A stretch of 64,000 bases of DNA from an uncultured Alphaproteobacteria bacterium. Its GTDB lineage: Bacteria; Pseudomonadota; Alphaproteobacteria; RF32; CAG-239. The stretch spans positions 92,933-156,932 of the forward strand of contig CAKQLF010000002.1 of the NCBI GenBank assembly GCA_934254585.1. The letters are read 5' to 3'. Under the pieces are notes generated by a model. It was given only the letters and a program-made list of their open reading frames with translations. It had not been told where the DNA came from and ran no database searches. Positions 43,815 through 52,818 of the stretch are shown piece by piece; position 1 is the stretch's first letter; every line of letters starts with the position of its first letter. The translations under genes and the position numbers were made by a program.

Positions 43815-46800
43815 TTAATTTTCCAACAATTTTTTTGCCGTCAGATAGTCAAATTTGCCACTGCCCAAAAGCGGCATATTTTTCAGATAAAAAATTTCTT
43901 TCGGACACCACAGCTCACTTAATCCGGCGTTTTTGAAATATTTTCTTATTTCCGCCAGTTGCACATTTTTTTCAGCCGTAACCAAAACAATTTTTTCACC
44001 TTTGTTTTTATCATTAACGGCAACAATCCCTAAACTCACTTCAGGATAAATCTTTTCAAGTGTTTGTTCCACAGCCGTAAGCGAAACCATTTCGCCGCCG
44101 ATTTTGGCAAAACGCTTAACCCTTCCGCAAATAGAAACAAATCCTTCATCATCTATTTTAACGATATCTCCGGTGTCATACCACCCATGTTGTTTTTGCA
44201 ACACTCCGGGCTTATCGGGCATAATATATCCCAACATCACATTATCGCCTTGCAACAAGAGTTTTCCGGCATCTGTAACTCCTTCAACTTTTTGCAGTTT
44301 ATACTCAATTTCCGGCAAAATTCTTCCTACGGTATTTTCTTTATAATACATCGGAGTATTAACAGAAATAACCGGAGCCAACTCGGTAGTGCCATATCCT
44401 TCAAAAATCCGCACGCCGAATTTTTTCATCCAAACTTCACTTGTGTGCTCTTTCAGTTTTTCACCGCCGGCCACGGCAAAACGAATTGGGAAAAAATCGT
44501 ACGAACTTGCCATTCGCCCATATCCATATAAAAAGGCGTCTGTTCCAATAATTGCCGTTGCCTGCAAATCATACGCCAATTCCGGAATAATACGATAGTG
44601 AAGCGGAGACGGATATAAACACACTTTCACGCCGTTCAACAGCGGTAACACAGTCCCCACTGTCAGCCCAAACGAGTGGAACATCGGCAACGCATTTAGA
44701 AACACATCTTTAGAATTAAAAGGTACGCTTAAACGCAATTGCAAAACATTTGCCTGAATATTTTGATGTGACAGCAAAACTGCTTTCGGAAGTCCCTCCG
44801 AACCTGATGTAAATAAAATAACCGCCGGATTTTGCGTTTCCAATTTTACTTCTTCGCGCCGTAAATATTTTTTTAATCCCTTAAACTTGGTAACAAGATT
44901 AATCGCAAGTGCAAATTCTTCTAAATAAATTAATTGGCAACCGCTGTCTTTCACCGCCTGTTCCAAATGCGCAAGTTTACCCTGTTCAATAAATTTTTTA
45001 GAGGTGACAACCGTTTTAATTTTTGCTGTGTGCAAACAAGAAGAAAACTGCGACAAACCTAAAGAAAAATTTAACATCACCGGAACTTTACCGGCATATT
45101 GCAATGCAAAAAAATTAACCGCATTTGCCAAACTGTTCGGCAACAGCACGCCAATATTTTTATCATTTGGCAAAGCCTTTTTATAAGCCGCACCCAAAAC
45201 ATAGCTTTTCAAAATAAATTGTCGATATGTCAGTGTTTTTTTCTGCATATCCAATGCAATTTTATGATTCGAACCATAAAGTCTTTCCGCCTTAAGCAAG
45301 CTGTTAAACAGCGGAATATTTTTATCAGAAGTACGATAAATCATTGAAGCCATTAAATCGTGCAGTTTCAGCGACACTGCTTTGCGCTTTTCCCGCATCG
45401 GCAAACCATCATCAACATTTAGTTCGCACGGCGGCAACACAAACATTTTTATTTTCGGAAACATCTGAGTTTTCACCATTTGCCCCAAATATGAAAACTT
45501 AGAATACTGAGCTCCGTCAATGCGTAGCGGCACAATTTTAGCACCGGTTTTGGCGGCAATCACTCCGGCTCCCTCATAAACTTTCATCAGCGAGCCGGTA
45601 ACACTGATACGCCCTTCCGGAAAAATCATCACGGTTTTATTTTTGTTGACTTCATCAATCATCGTGCGAATGGCCAATGGATTCGTTGGATTTAGCGGAC
45701 AAAAATCAACCAAACCGCCAAAAAGTTTAACATACCATTTTGCCCCCCAATCGCTGTCTATGGCAAAAGTAATTTTCCGCGGCAAATAAGCGGCTATCAA
45801 CACTCCGTCCAACAGTGAAACGTGATTGGCAATAATCAAAGTTTTTGAACCTGCTTTCTGTAAATTCGCCACTCCGCTGACATCTACACGGAAAAACACT
45901 TTCAGCAACGACCTGAAAATTGATCGCACAAGTGCATCGGGCAGCAGCATACAAATATAACCGGCCACACACGCACTGATAATTGCCACAAATAAAAATA
46001 AAGTTGTTATCTTAAAACCCAAAGCAGTCAATATAACCGCCGCCAAAGAAATTCCGACCATTCCCAACGAATTGACGATATTGTTACCGGCAATCACCGA
46101 CGCCACATTCTTTTTTGGAGCTTTTTTCTGCATTAAAGCGTTTAAGGGCACTATATAAAGTCCGCCGCAAAAAGCAAAGGCAAACAAAAATATTGATAAT
46201 AAAATTCCCCGCGGTCTGGCTAAAAATTCAATTAAACTCAATGTGTTGTCAGAAGTTTCAAAGCCCAAAGAAAGTAAATATACGGCAAAGGCGCACACGC
46301 TCAAGCCAACCGCGCTTAACGGCACATAAACCACACTTACTTCGCCCTTTAAAAGTTTGTTGCAGAAAAAAGAACCAACACCGACACCAATGGAGAATAA
46401 AACCAAAAACAGCGTCACAACTGATTTTTCGGTGTTAAAAACCTTGCTGCATAACGGGAATAATTCCGTTAAAAAAAACACTCCTAAAACCCAAAACCAA
46501 GTTGCCCCGACAATTGCCCGAAAAACAATTATATGCGAACGTATAAGTTTAATATTTTCACTGATTTGCTGAAATAAATTAAAATTAATTTTCAGTTCCG
46601 GCTGCACCCCTTTAACTTTGGGAATTTTATAGGCAGAAAACACTCCGACGACTGCACATAAAACTAATAACAACACACTTCCCCACACCGGTAACATTGT
46701 GCCTAAAACCGCCCCTAAAATAATTGAAATATAAGTACTGGCCTCTATATAAGCGTTTCCGGCTACAAGTTCATTTGGTTTCAATATCTGAGGCAATAAA

Positions 46801-47183
46801 GCATATTTGACAGGGCCGAAAAACGTTGACTGCAACCCCATCAAAAATAAAAGAAAAATCAGCAGATTGATATTTTCAAATCCAAAAATAACCGCCGCCG
46901 TCAACATTAAAATCAATTCAATAATTTTAAGTTCCACAGCCAGTTTTGAACGACTGTATTTATCCGCTAAAAGTCCGGCATATGCCGAAAATAAAAAATA
47001 CGGCAAAATAAAAATTCCCGCCGCCACATTAGCATATATGTTTACAGATTGAGTTTCCGCCACAAGTTTGTAGGCCACAAAAACCATCAATGAATTTTTA
47101 AACAAATTATCATTAAACGCGCCCAAAAACTGGGTAGCCAAAAGCGGGAAAAAAGATTTTTCCCGCCATAATTTTTTAGCCAT
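43815..47183 (-). CDS. aas: Fused lysophospholipid transporter, acyltransferase and acyl-ACP synthetase (LplT-PlsC-Aas)
   Basis: This 1122-residue protein joins three parts. Residues 1-400 form a 12-helix MFS transporter like LplT (FPLLATQFLGAFNDNLFKN at the start). Residues about 420-620 are a PlsC acyltransferase with NHVSLLDG (HX4D) and FPEGRIS. Residues about 640-1122 are an AMP-forming synthetase with LFTSGSEGLPKAVLLSH, YGTTELAPVIS and YDTGDIVKIDDEGF. In E. coli LplT and Aas are separate and reacylate imported lysophosphatidylethanolamine; the fused form occurs in other proteobacteria. It lies upstream of no related gene, though psd is 3 kb away on the other strand. Confidence 0.95.
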   Translation of the reverse strand: MAKKLWREKSFFPLLATQFLGAFNDNLFKNSLMVFVAYKLVAETQSVNIYANVAAGIFILPYFLFSAYAGLLADKYSRSKLAVELKIIELILMLTAAVIFGFENINLLIFLLFLMGLQSTFFGPVKYALLPQILKPNELVAGNAYIEASTYISIILGAVLGTMLPVWGSVLLLVLCAVVGVFSAYKIPKVKGVQPELKINFNLFQQISENIKLIRSHIIVFRAIVGATWFWVLGVFFLTELFPLCSKVFNTEKSVVTLFLVLFSIGVGVGSFFCNKLLKGEVSVVYVPLSAVGLSVCAFAVYLLSLGFETSDNTLSLIEFLARPRGILLSIFLFAFAFCGGLYIVPLNALMQKKAPKKNVASVIAGNNIVNSLGMVGISLAAVILTALGFKITTLFLFVAIISACVAGYICMLLPDALVRSIFRSLLKVFFRVDVSGVANLQKAGSKTLIIANHVSLLDGVLIAAYLPRKITFAIDSDWGAKWYVKLFGGLVDFCPLNPTNPLAIRTMIDEVNKNKTVMIFPEGRISVTGSLMKVYEGAGVIAAKTGAKIVPLRIDGAQYSKFSYLGQMVKTQMFPKIKMFVLPPCELNVDDGLPMREKRKAVSLKLHDLMASMIYRTSDKNIPLFNSLLKAERLYGSNHKIALDMQKKTLTYRQFILKSYVLGAAYKKALPNDKNIGVLLPNSLANAVNFFALQYAGKVPVMLNFSLGLSQFSSCLHTAKIKTVVTSKKFIEQGKLAHLEQAVKDSGCQLIYLEEFALAINLVTKFKGLKKYLRREEVKLETQNPAVILFTSGSEGLPKAVLLSHQNIQANVLQLRLSVPFNSKDVFLNALPMFHSFGLTVGTVLPLLNGVKVCLYPSPLHYRIIPELAYDLQATAIIGTDAFLYGYGRMASSYDFFPIRFAVAGGEKLKEHTSEVWMKKFGVRIFEGYGTTELAPVISVNTPMYYKENTVGRILPEIEYKLQKVEGVTDAGKLLLQGDNVMLGYIMPDKPGVLQKQHGWYDTGDIVKIDDEGFVSICGRVKRFAKIGGEMVSLTAVEQTLEKIYPEVSLGIVAVNDKNKGEKIVLVTAEKNVQLAEIRKYFKNAGLSELWCPKEIFYLKNMPLLGSGKFDYLTAKKLLEN

Positions 47184-47197
47184 AGTCCACCTATACC

Positions 47198-50100
47198 TTA
47201 ATTAAAGTTCCAATTCAAACCAAACAACGCGCGATAATCATTTTCCTGACGTTGATGCTCCGGATTGACACGCACATCAAGTTCCGAACGCAAACTTAAA
47301 CGTTCCGAAAAATTATGGTTAGCATAAAGAGCAAACTTATACTCACGAGCTTCTGGTTTCAGAGCCGCCGTATAGCGGTCGAAATAAACCGTTTCGGAAT
47401 AATTGTCGCGCCCGCTCGGGAAATTGACGGAAAGTTTACCGTTAATCACACGCAGAGGAGAAGACAAATTAAAACCGAACGAAGTTTGTTTATTCAATTT
47501 ATAATTCGCATCAAACGCAAAACTTTCACTAACTAAATCAGAGGTTTGCAACAAATTAGAATCAAAAGACTGACCTTCGGTATAACCGCGATAATAGCTT
47601 CCGGTAAAAGTTAATTTATCAGTGGCATACCACGAAGCTTTCACGCCGGCATTATATGTTCCCGTGTCATTAGCCTTAAATATTCCGTTACCATTCATAC
47701 CGAGTGTCGCTCCGTTTTCATAAAGCAAACCCGAAGTCAGACTAAAGCCGAAATTTTCGCCCTTGTGAAGTTGTAATTCCGAATTCATTGCATAGGCCTG
47801 TTTTTTGAAAGAGGCATCATATAAACTGCTTTCACCGTCGTACAACCCGTTGCGTCCGGTCACGGCTTCTATTTTCAATCCCATATTTTTATTGAGATTA
47901 AAGGTATTATGAATACCATAAGCATTTTGCATTGCCATAAACGGATTTGAGGTTGCGTCGGCAAAATATTCACCGCCTTCATAACGGGTGTTTTCGCTAA
48001 AATAAAAACCAGCCGTATACTTTTCGGTTTGGTAATCAGCCGTCATAAAACCAAGTCCGGAACCATTAGAATTTGCGGCACTTCCGGTAAATGCAAAATT
48101 CAAATTTCCCTGTTGTACTTTTTTAATTTCAGAGCGTTGAGAAATTTGATAAACATCATTTTTCAAAGTTTTATATCCGCCATGCGTTGTTGAAACCATA
48201 CCTTCGGTTGATATGGCAAACGGCCGGTCATATTTATCAAACACCGTAATTTTTTTCGGCAATGCCTTGGACAACGCACTTTTAAATGTCGACGGAACAT
48301 TGATATGAGCCGCACTCACGTTCAAACGCTCGCTACTAAAACTTTCACCGGAAACGGTAGAAAATCCGCCTGTACTGACGCTTGCCTGATAAGTCGTTGC
48401 CTTGCCTAAATCCAAAAGTCCTACGCCGTATGTGCTTTCTTCACCGCTTTTAGCATTTGCTGTTGTGGTCAGCAACTCAATAATCTGCGACGATGTCATA
48501 TAAGGATAAGCCCCTTTAATAAAGGCTATTGCACCTGTCACCACCGGCGTTGCCATAGAAGTTCCCGACATTCCGATATAACCATCAGACGGTGCGCCGA
48601 CGCTGTATATATCATTCGAGCCTGTGCCACCCGGAGCTGCTATACAGAAAGCCGCCGTTGCCCCGCACTTATTAGAATATGACGAAAGTTTATAGTCTGA
48701 AACCGTGTTACCGTCCATTGTCACATCGACAGACACCACAACCAATGTCAACAAATCTTTATAATTGTCATTTAACTTAACGCCGGACATAATATCCGGA
48801 TTTGCTTGTTGTTTATCATTGCCGGCAGCCTTAACCAAAATCATACCGTCCAGACCTTTGGTTTCATCTTTAGTATAGCTTTTAATAATTTCCTTATAAG
48901 CTTCAAGTTGATCTTCACCCAAAGAGGCCACTAACTTTTCATCATCTGTAGCGTGACTGGCATTATTATCTTGAGTACTTTCCAAACCGATACTCATATT
49001 CACCGCCAAAACTTTGTCTGAATTTAACTTCAGCAGAGGATCTTTAATGCTTGACATCATATCATAGCGCGCTGCCGTAATTTTAGTATTTGCCGGAGCC
49101 ACGCCCATATTTCCGTTACCGTCGGCATTTGCGGCAATAATACCGGCAACGTGCGTTCCGTGCAAAGAACCATCGCCAAAAGTACTGTTGTGGTTATTCG
49201 GATAATAGTAATATTGCAAATTATCCCAATCATAATTTTCCGGATATTCCGCCGCCCAAAAGTTGTAGCAGTTTTCAGCCGAACCGGATTCACAAGCCAT
49301 CACAGAATTGCGTTTCACCTTACCATCGTTGTCAAGCAATGACACGATTAGCATACCGTTGGAAAGATATTCCTGAGTATCTGCAATTTTCCAACAGTTA
49401 GATGTATCACCATTCAAGCACGGGCCATAATCAAAATTATAGCCGTTCACTTTAGTGCCGTTAGAAGTTTTGAACTCGTCGTGGTTTCCCCAAACTCCGG
49501 AATCTAAAACTCCGACATTAACTTCACTTAAATTTGAAGTAAAATTGCCGTTTGCATCAACTCCGTAATGTCCGGCGAAAGCTTTGGCGGCATTAATACC
49601 ACCTAAATAATTTACGCCGCTTACCTCAGCATCATCAACAGTAAACTTATTCTTAAATTCATCATTATTATTGAAATAATCTTCATCATAAGCTGTGCTC
49701 AAAGCAGCATTATCCAAAACAGCCGTAGCCGCCTGTGTCCAATCTCCGGAAGCCACTGTTCCGTTAGACCCCGGAACATAGTTTGATGTTCCGCCGCCGC
49801 TGCCGCCGTCACCATCACCGCCGCCACCGCCGCCACCTGATGACAAAGCAAGCGCGCCGACCACCCCTGCGCCGATTGCCGTTAGTCCGCCATATTTTAT
49901 GGTTTTAGTCCAAGCGTGTTTCCGAGCCAATTCCTCGGCTTTTTTCATACACGGAGCTTTGTTGTCGGCACCATATTTATAAAGAATGTCGAAAGCCTCG
50001 TCATTTCCCATTTCCCGCGCCGTACAAATTGCCGACATACCATATTCATCGGCAATGTCAATTGAATATCCCAAACTAAGTATTTGTTGTAGTCTGTTTA

Positions 50101-50242
50101 TATTCTTTTTTTCTGCAGCCTGATATATTTCATTTTTTATTGAACTGTTAAAACGATAGTTACTGACTTCGTAAGCAAACGCCTCTTTAGCGCAAAACAC
50201 TCCGGTCAAAGCAATAATCGTAAAATACTTTAGCGTATTCAT
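47198..50242 (-). CDS. Subtilisin-like serine protease autotransporter with N-terminal ankyrin-like repeats
   Basis: A signal peptide (FTIIALTGVFCAKEAFA) is followed by about 80 residues of ankyrin-like helices (NRLQQILSLGYSIDIADEYGMSA, AFDILYKYGADN). A hydrophobic segment and a Gly run (SSGGGGGGGDGDGGSGGG) follow. The S8 protease domain has Asp in VNVGVLDSGVWG, His in GSLHGTHVAGIIAA and Ser in GTSMATPVVTGAIAF. The last about 280 residues form an autotransporter beta-barrel ending in NWNFN with a terminal-strand aromatic residue pattern. It should be secreted by the type V route and displayed on or released from the outer membrane. Ankyrin repeats on a type V protein are unusual. Confidence 0.92.
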   Translation of the reverse strand: MNTLKYFTIIALTGVFCAKEAFAYEVSNYRFNSSIKNEIYQAAEKKNINRLQQILSLGYSIDIADEYGMSAICTAREMGNDEAFDILYKYGADNKAPCMKKAEELARKHAWTKTIKYGGLTAIGAGVVGALALSSGGGGGGGDGDGGSGGGTSNYVPGSNGTVASGDWTQAATAVLDNAALSTAYDEDYFNNNDEFKNKFTVDDAEVSGVNYLGGINAAKAFAGHYGVDANGNFTSNLSEVNVGVLDSGVWGNHDEFKTSNGTKVNGYNFDYGPCLNGDTSNCWKIADTQEYLSNGMLIVSLLDNDGKVKRNSVMACESGSAENCYNFWAAEYPENYDWDNLQYYYYPNNHNSTFGDGSLHGTHVAGIIAANADGNGNMGVAPANTKITAARYDMMSSIKDPLLKLNSDKVLAVNMSIGLESTQDNNASHATDDEKLVASLGEDQLEAYKEIIKSYTKDETKGLDGMILVKAAGNDKQQANPDIMSGVKLNDNYKDLLTLVVVSVDVTMDGNTVSDYKLSSYSNKCGATAAFCIAAPGGTGSNDIYSVGAPSDGYIGMSGTSMATPVVTGAIAFIKGAYPYMTSSQIIELLTTTANAKSGEESTYGVGLLDLGKATTYQASVSTGGFSTVSGESFSSERLNVSAAHINVPSTFKSALSKALPKKITVFDKYDRPFAISTEGMVSTTHGGYKTLKNDVYQISQRSEIKKVQQGNLNFAFTGSAANSNGSGLGFMTADYQTEKYTAGFYFSENTRYEGGEYFADATSNPFMAMQNAYGIHNTFNLNKNMGLKIEAVTGRNGLYDGESSLYDASFKKQAYAMNSELQLHKGENFGFSLTSGLLYENGATLGMNGNGIFKANDTGTYNAGVKASWYATDKLTFTGSYYRGYTEGQSFDSNLLQTSDLVSESFAFDANYKLNKQTSFGFNLSSPLRVINGKLSVNFPSGRDNYSETVYFDRYTAALKPEAREYKFALYANHNFSERLSLRSELDVRVNPEHQRQENDYRALFGLNWNFN

Positions 50243-50391
50243 AGCCGAACCCTTTATATGTTAATTTTTGTTCAGTTTAGATTAAAGGTTTAAAAAAAAG
50301 ATTAATAAATCTATGAAATATCTATAATTATAACATTGACAATCATTTAAGGAAAAGATAGTTTTAGAAAGAATTTATCAGGAGAATTATG

Positions 50392-51240
50392 ATGAACAGC
50401 AAAAAAATAAAAACTGACTGCCAATACCTTATCCCCAAACACCTTTTGACACGTCTGGTCGGCATATTAGCCGGCGCGCGTCTTGGCGGACTTACAACGT
50501 ATATGATTGAAAGCTTTATCAAGCACTATAAAGTCAACACTAAAGAAATGGCCGGAAAAATAAAAGACTACAAAACTTTTAATGATTTTTTTGCTCGTCC
50601 GCTCAATCCCAACGCCCGCCCCATAAATTTAAGCGAAGACGCCATAATTTATCCGGTTGATGGCAAAATCAGCCAATTCGGCAATTTAGACGACAAGTTT
50701 ATCATACAAGCCAAAAACCACTATTACACTCTGCAGGCACTTTTAGCAGATGACAAAGAGGCCGAATTTTTCCGCAACGGCTCATTTATAAACATTTATC
50801 TTTCTCCCAAAGATTATCATCGTGTGCACATTCCTTTTGCCGGCACGTTAGAAAAAATGATTTATGTTCCCGGAGATTTGTTTTCAGTCAACACATTCAA
50901 CGCCAAAAACATTCCGGAACTGTTTGCCCGAAACGAACGTGTTGTTTGCTTTTTTAACACTTCTATTGGCAAAATGGCCGTTATTTTGGTGGGAGCGACC
51001 ATTGTCCGCAGCATCTCTACAACTTGGGACGGAGTTATAGCTCCCAACAAAAGCGATGTGCCTTTAACAAAAGAATATGCCAACCGCGATATAAATTTTG
51101 CGAAAGGTCAGGAAATCGGAAAATTTTTTATGGGCAGCACCGTTATTTGCCTATTTGAAAAAGACAAAATCCAATTTGATTCCGATATCCAAGCCGGTCA
51201 GCCGACCAGACTAGGATTAGCTATGGCAAAAACAAAATAA
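50392..51240 (+). CDS. psd: Phosphatidylserine decarboxylase
   Basis: The proenzyme is 282 residues. It is inner-membrane associated and converts phosphatidylserine to phosphatidylethanolamine. The self-cleavage site is GKFFMGSTVICLFE, with GST the pyruvoyl-forming Ser (usual LGST). YPVDGKISQFG and YLSPKDYHRVHIPFAG are family motifs. Two ATGs are adjacent; the second, at 50392, is better spaced from AGGAG. It lies alone, divergent from the autotransporter gene. It complements PgpA and Aas in phospholipid metabolism. Confidence 0.96.
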   Translation: MNSKKIKTDCQYLIPKHLLTRLVGILAGARLGGLTTYMIESFIKHYKVNTKEMAGKIKDYKTFNDFFARPLNPNARPINLSEDAIIYPVDGKISQFGNLDDKFIIQAKNHYYTLQALLADDKEAEFFRNGSFINIYLSPKDYHRVHIPFAGTLEKMIYVPGDLFSVNTFNAKNIPELFARNERVVCFFNTSIGKMAVILVGATIVRSISTTWDGVIAPNKSDVPLTKEYANRDINFAKGQEIGKFFMGSTVICLFEKDKIQFDSDIQAGQPTRLGLAMAKTK

Positions 51241-51365
51241 AATCAGTCTAAAATCACAGGCGGCAGAACCACATTTCAGCCGCCTTATTTTATCTCCGCC
51301 GCTAAAACACATTGCACCGATTTCTTTTAAAACAACAAAGCCCCTCACAAGGAAGGGCTTATAAA

Positions 51366-51452
51366 TGGTGCTCTGAAGAGGACTTGAACCTCCACGGGAG
51401 ACCTCCCACATGCACCTGAAGCATGCGCGTCTACCAATTCCGCCACCAGAGC
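51366..51452 (-). tRNA. tRNA-Leu (anticodon CAG)
   Basis: Reading the minus strand, GCTCTGG (51452-51446) pairs with TCAGAGC (51376-51370); discriminator A and encoded CCA follow. The anticodon loop TTCAGGT gives CAG, and a long variable arm marks a class II tRNA. The T arm reads GGTTCAAGTCC. Confidence 0.95.
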
Positions 51453-51549
51453 ATTTAACAGTAAAGCATATAGACGTATTTTAGCTTACTGTCAAGAAAT
51501 TTTTATATTTTAATCTACAACATTGAGCTTTACCTATAATTACAGATGC

Positions 51550-52320
51550 TTAAAAATAAAACACAAGAGCGCAATAATTACCTTTTACACAACTGGTGCA
51601 AGCATTTTGTACCTCTGCTAATGTAACATCTTTCAAGCATTTTTTACCATCACCGCAATATGCACTACCATAATATTGGGCATTGCCACCAAACATCCAA
51701 ACTCGATACATTATATTATGCAGAGGCACTGCAATGTTATTTATTATTTCTGTACAGGCTTTTGATGGAAAACTGTCTGTTATCCAATTAGCTTCATCTT
51801 CAATTATATATCCACCCAAATAAAAATCTATGGTTATAATTCCTTTATAGTCATCATTTGTGTGATTAAAAACTCTAATTGTATACCCATTATCATCAAT
51901 AAAATCATTTTTTTCATCTCTCTGCCAACCCTTCGGAATAATATCCAATGCCTCAAGCACATTAGACAGATCATTTCCTTCTGAGCTCGGATATTTTCTA
52001 AAATCATCAATATGCTCCAATATTCCATAAACCAACATAGAATATTCTGACATAACTTTATTTAACTTGTATTTTTCCATAGCCTTTGAATAACCGGCAA
52101 TACCGCCGACACTCAGCACTCCGATTATGGCCAGTACACCCAACATTTCTATCATACTTCTTCCACATTGCGTCGCATTAGTGTCATCAATAGGTGTAAC
52201 GCACAGTCTGAATCGGTGATTTAACTCCACGGGGCTGTACCGGTAGATAACCTTTAAAATAAGCCCTAGGATACCTCTAAACTTTCTTAATTTTCTTTTA
52301 TATCTAAAATAATCACACAT
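51550..52320 (-). CDS. Pilin-like protein with repeat-derived leader
   Basis: The 256-residue protein has a prepilin core QCGRSMIEMLGVLAIIGVLS with Gly at -1, Glu at +5 and Arg at +1, where pilins usually have Phe or Met. The hydrophobic helix continues VGGIAGYSKAMEKYK. The globular part ends AEVQNACTSCVKGNYC, with paired Cys. CGGAG precedes the ATG at 52320, so the 53-residue leader is probably translated. That is long for a prepilin, and its second half (RFRLCVTPIDD) is encoded by a diverged copy of the dispersed palindromic repeat; the pilin at 35.5 kb has the same segment. A structured leader RNA and terminator lie just upstream. No pilus assembly genes are in the window. Confidence 0.82.
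   Translation of the reverse strand: MCDYFRYKRKLRKFRGILGLILKVIYRYSPVELNHRFRLCVTPIDDTNATQCGRSMIEMLGVLAIIGVLSVGGIAGYSKAMEKYKLNKVMSEYSMLVYGILEHIDDFRKYPSSEGNDLSNVLEALDIIPKGWQRDEKNDFIDDNGYTIRVFNHTNDDYKGIITIDFYLGGYIIEDEANWITDSFPSKACTEIINNIAVPLHNIMYRVWMFGGNAQYYGSAYCGDGKKCLKDVTLAEVQNACTSCVKGNYCALVFYF
52186..52240. repeat. Diverged dispersed palindromic repeat inside the pilin leader
   Basis: Reading the minus strand, CAGACTGTGCGT and the GATGAC end match the repeat at 35648-35716, and CCCCGTGG parallels its CCACGGG hairpin. The pairing has decayed, while the reading frame has been kept open. Confidence 0.65.
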
Positions 52321-52349
52321 ATTTCTAACTCCGTTTAATTTGTCATAGA

Positions 52350-52378
52350 TAAAACAAAACCCGCTGTAAAAAGCGGGC
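52350..52378 (-). terminator. Terminator at the 3' end of leader RNA A
   Basis: On the minus strand CCCGCT/AGCGGG (52377-52372 with 52365-52360) is followed by TTTTGTTTT. It ends 30 bases before the pilin ATG. Confidence 0.85.
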
Positions 52379-52549
52379 GGATGTTGAGAAACCGTATATA
52401 ACCAGACGGCTCGGCTTATTTAGCTCATAGCCTTATTCAGCCGACATCCGCTCAAGCGAAAATCGGCATATAAAATTTAAGTCGTTTATGCGTTAACGAC
52501 TGGTTATATAAAAGGGTTCTCACGCCCTGAACAGACTATCGCCTGCCTG
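52350..52549 (-). ncRNA. Structured leader RNA A upstream of the pilin-like gene
   Basis: The predicted transcript begins about 52549 with CAGGC...GTCTG (hairpin P1) containing the GGCGATA loop shared with leader B at 59.2 kb. Two long-range helices follow: P2, 52515-52522 with 52385-52393 (one bulge), and P3, 52500-52510 with 52395-52405 (11 perfect pairs). A terminator follows P2. P2 and P3 exist in leader B with different sequences, which indicates selection on structure. I cannot assign it to a known RNA class. It could be a riboswitch-like attenuator or a stand-alone small RNA. Confidence 0.7.
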
Positions 52550-52554
52550 ATTCT

Positions 52555-52583
52555 AGGTTATAAGAAAGATAAAAGAATGTAAA
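52555..52583 (-). promoter_or_regulatory. Promoter of leader RNA A
   Basis: Reading the minus strand, TTTACA (52583-52578), a 17-base spacer and TAACCT (52560-52555). The distance from TTTACA to the conserved CAG is 28 bases, the same as in leader B. Confidence 0.55.
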
Positions 52584-52591
52584 GTGAAAAA

Positions 52592-52619
52592 TTAAAAGGC
52601 TCCTCAAAAACAAAGAGCC
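52592..52619 (-). terminator. Terminator on the minus strand after the uppP fragment
   Basis: GGCTC/GAGCC (52619-52615 with 52602-52598) with a T-rich loop is followed by TTTTAATTTTT. It ends any transcript coming from the 464-aa gene. Confidence 0.65.
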
Positions 52620-52652
52620 CCTTGACTAATCTAAATTTGTAATACTCATTCA

Positions 52653-52759
52653 GTTAAACAACGCTTTGACATCATAAATTCCGTATGCGTCCAAAAGCAA
52701 GGCCGTACCCAACGCCACACGATACAAAACAAACGGGAAAAACGACCATTTTTTGAGCC
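52653..52759 (-). pseudogene. Duplicated 3' end of uppP
   Basis: These 107 bases match 54401-54507, the end of intact uppP, with five differences, all in the terminal 45 bases. It encodes a C-terminus DAYGIYDVKALFN with one conservative change (Ile to Val) and its own stop codon, and it has no start. The other 62 bases are identical. The two copies are direct repeats flanking the 464-residue gene. Confidence 0.85.
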
Positions 52760-52818
52760 TGTCAAGAATTTTTTATACATATTCTGCTTAGTATGAAAAT
52801 TATGCAGCAAAACTTAAA

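Noticed and set aside
52350..52549. 6S RNA or tmRNA
   Set aside because: Neither the single long paired rod of 6S nor the tRNA-like ends of tmRNA are present, and the RNA lies before a coding gene with a terminator.
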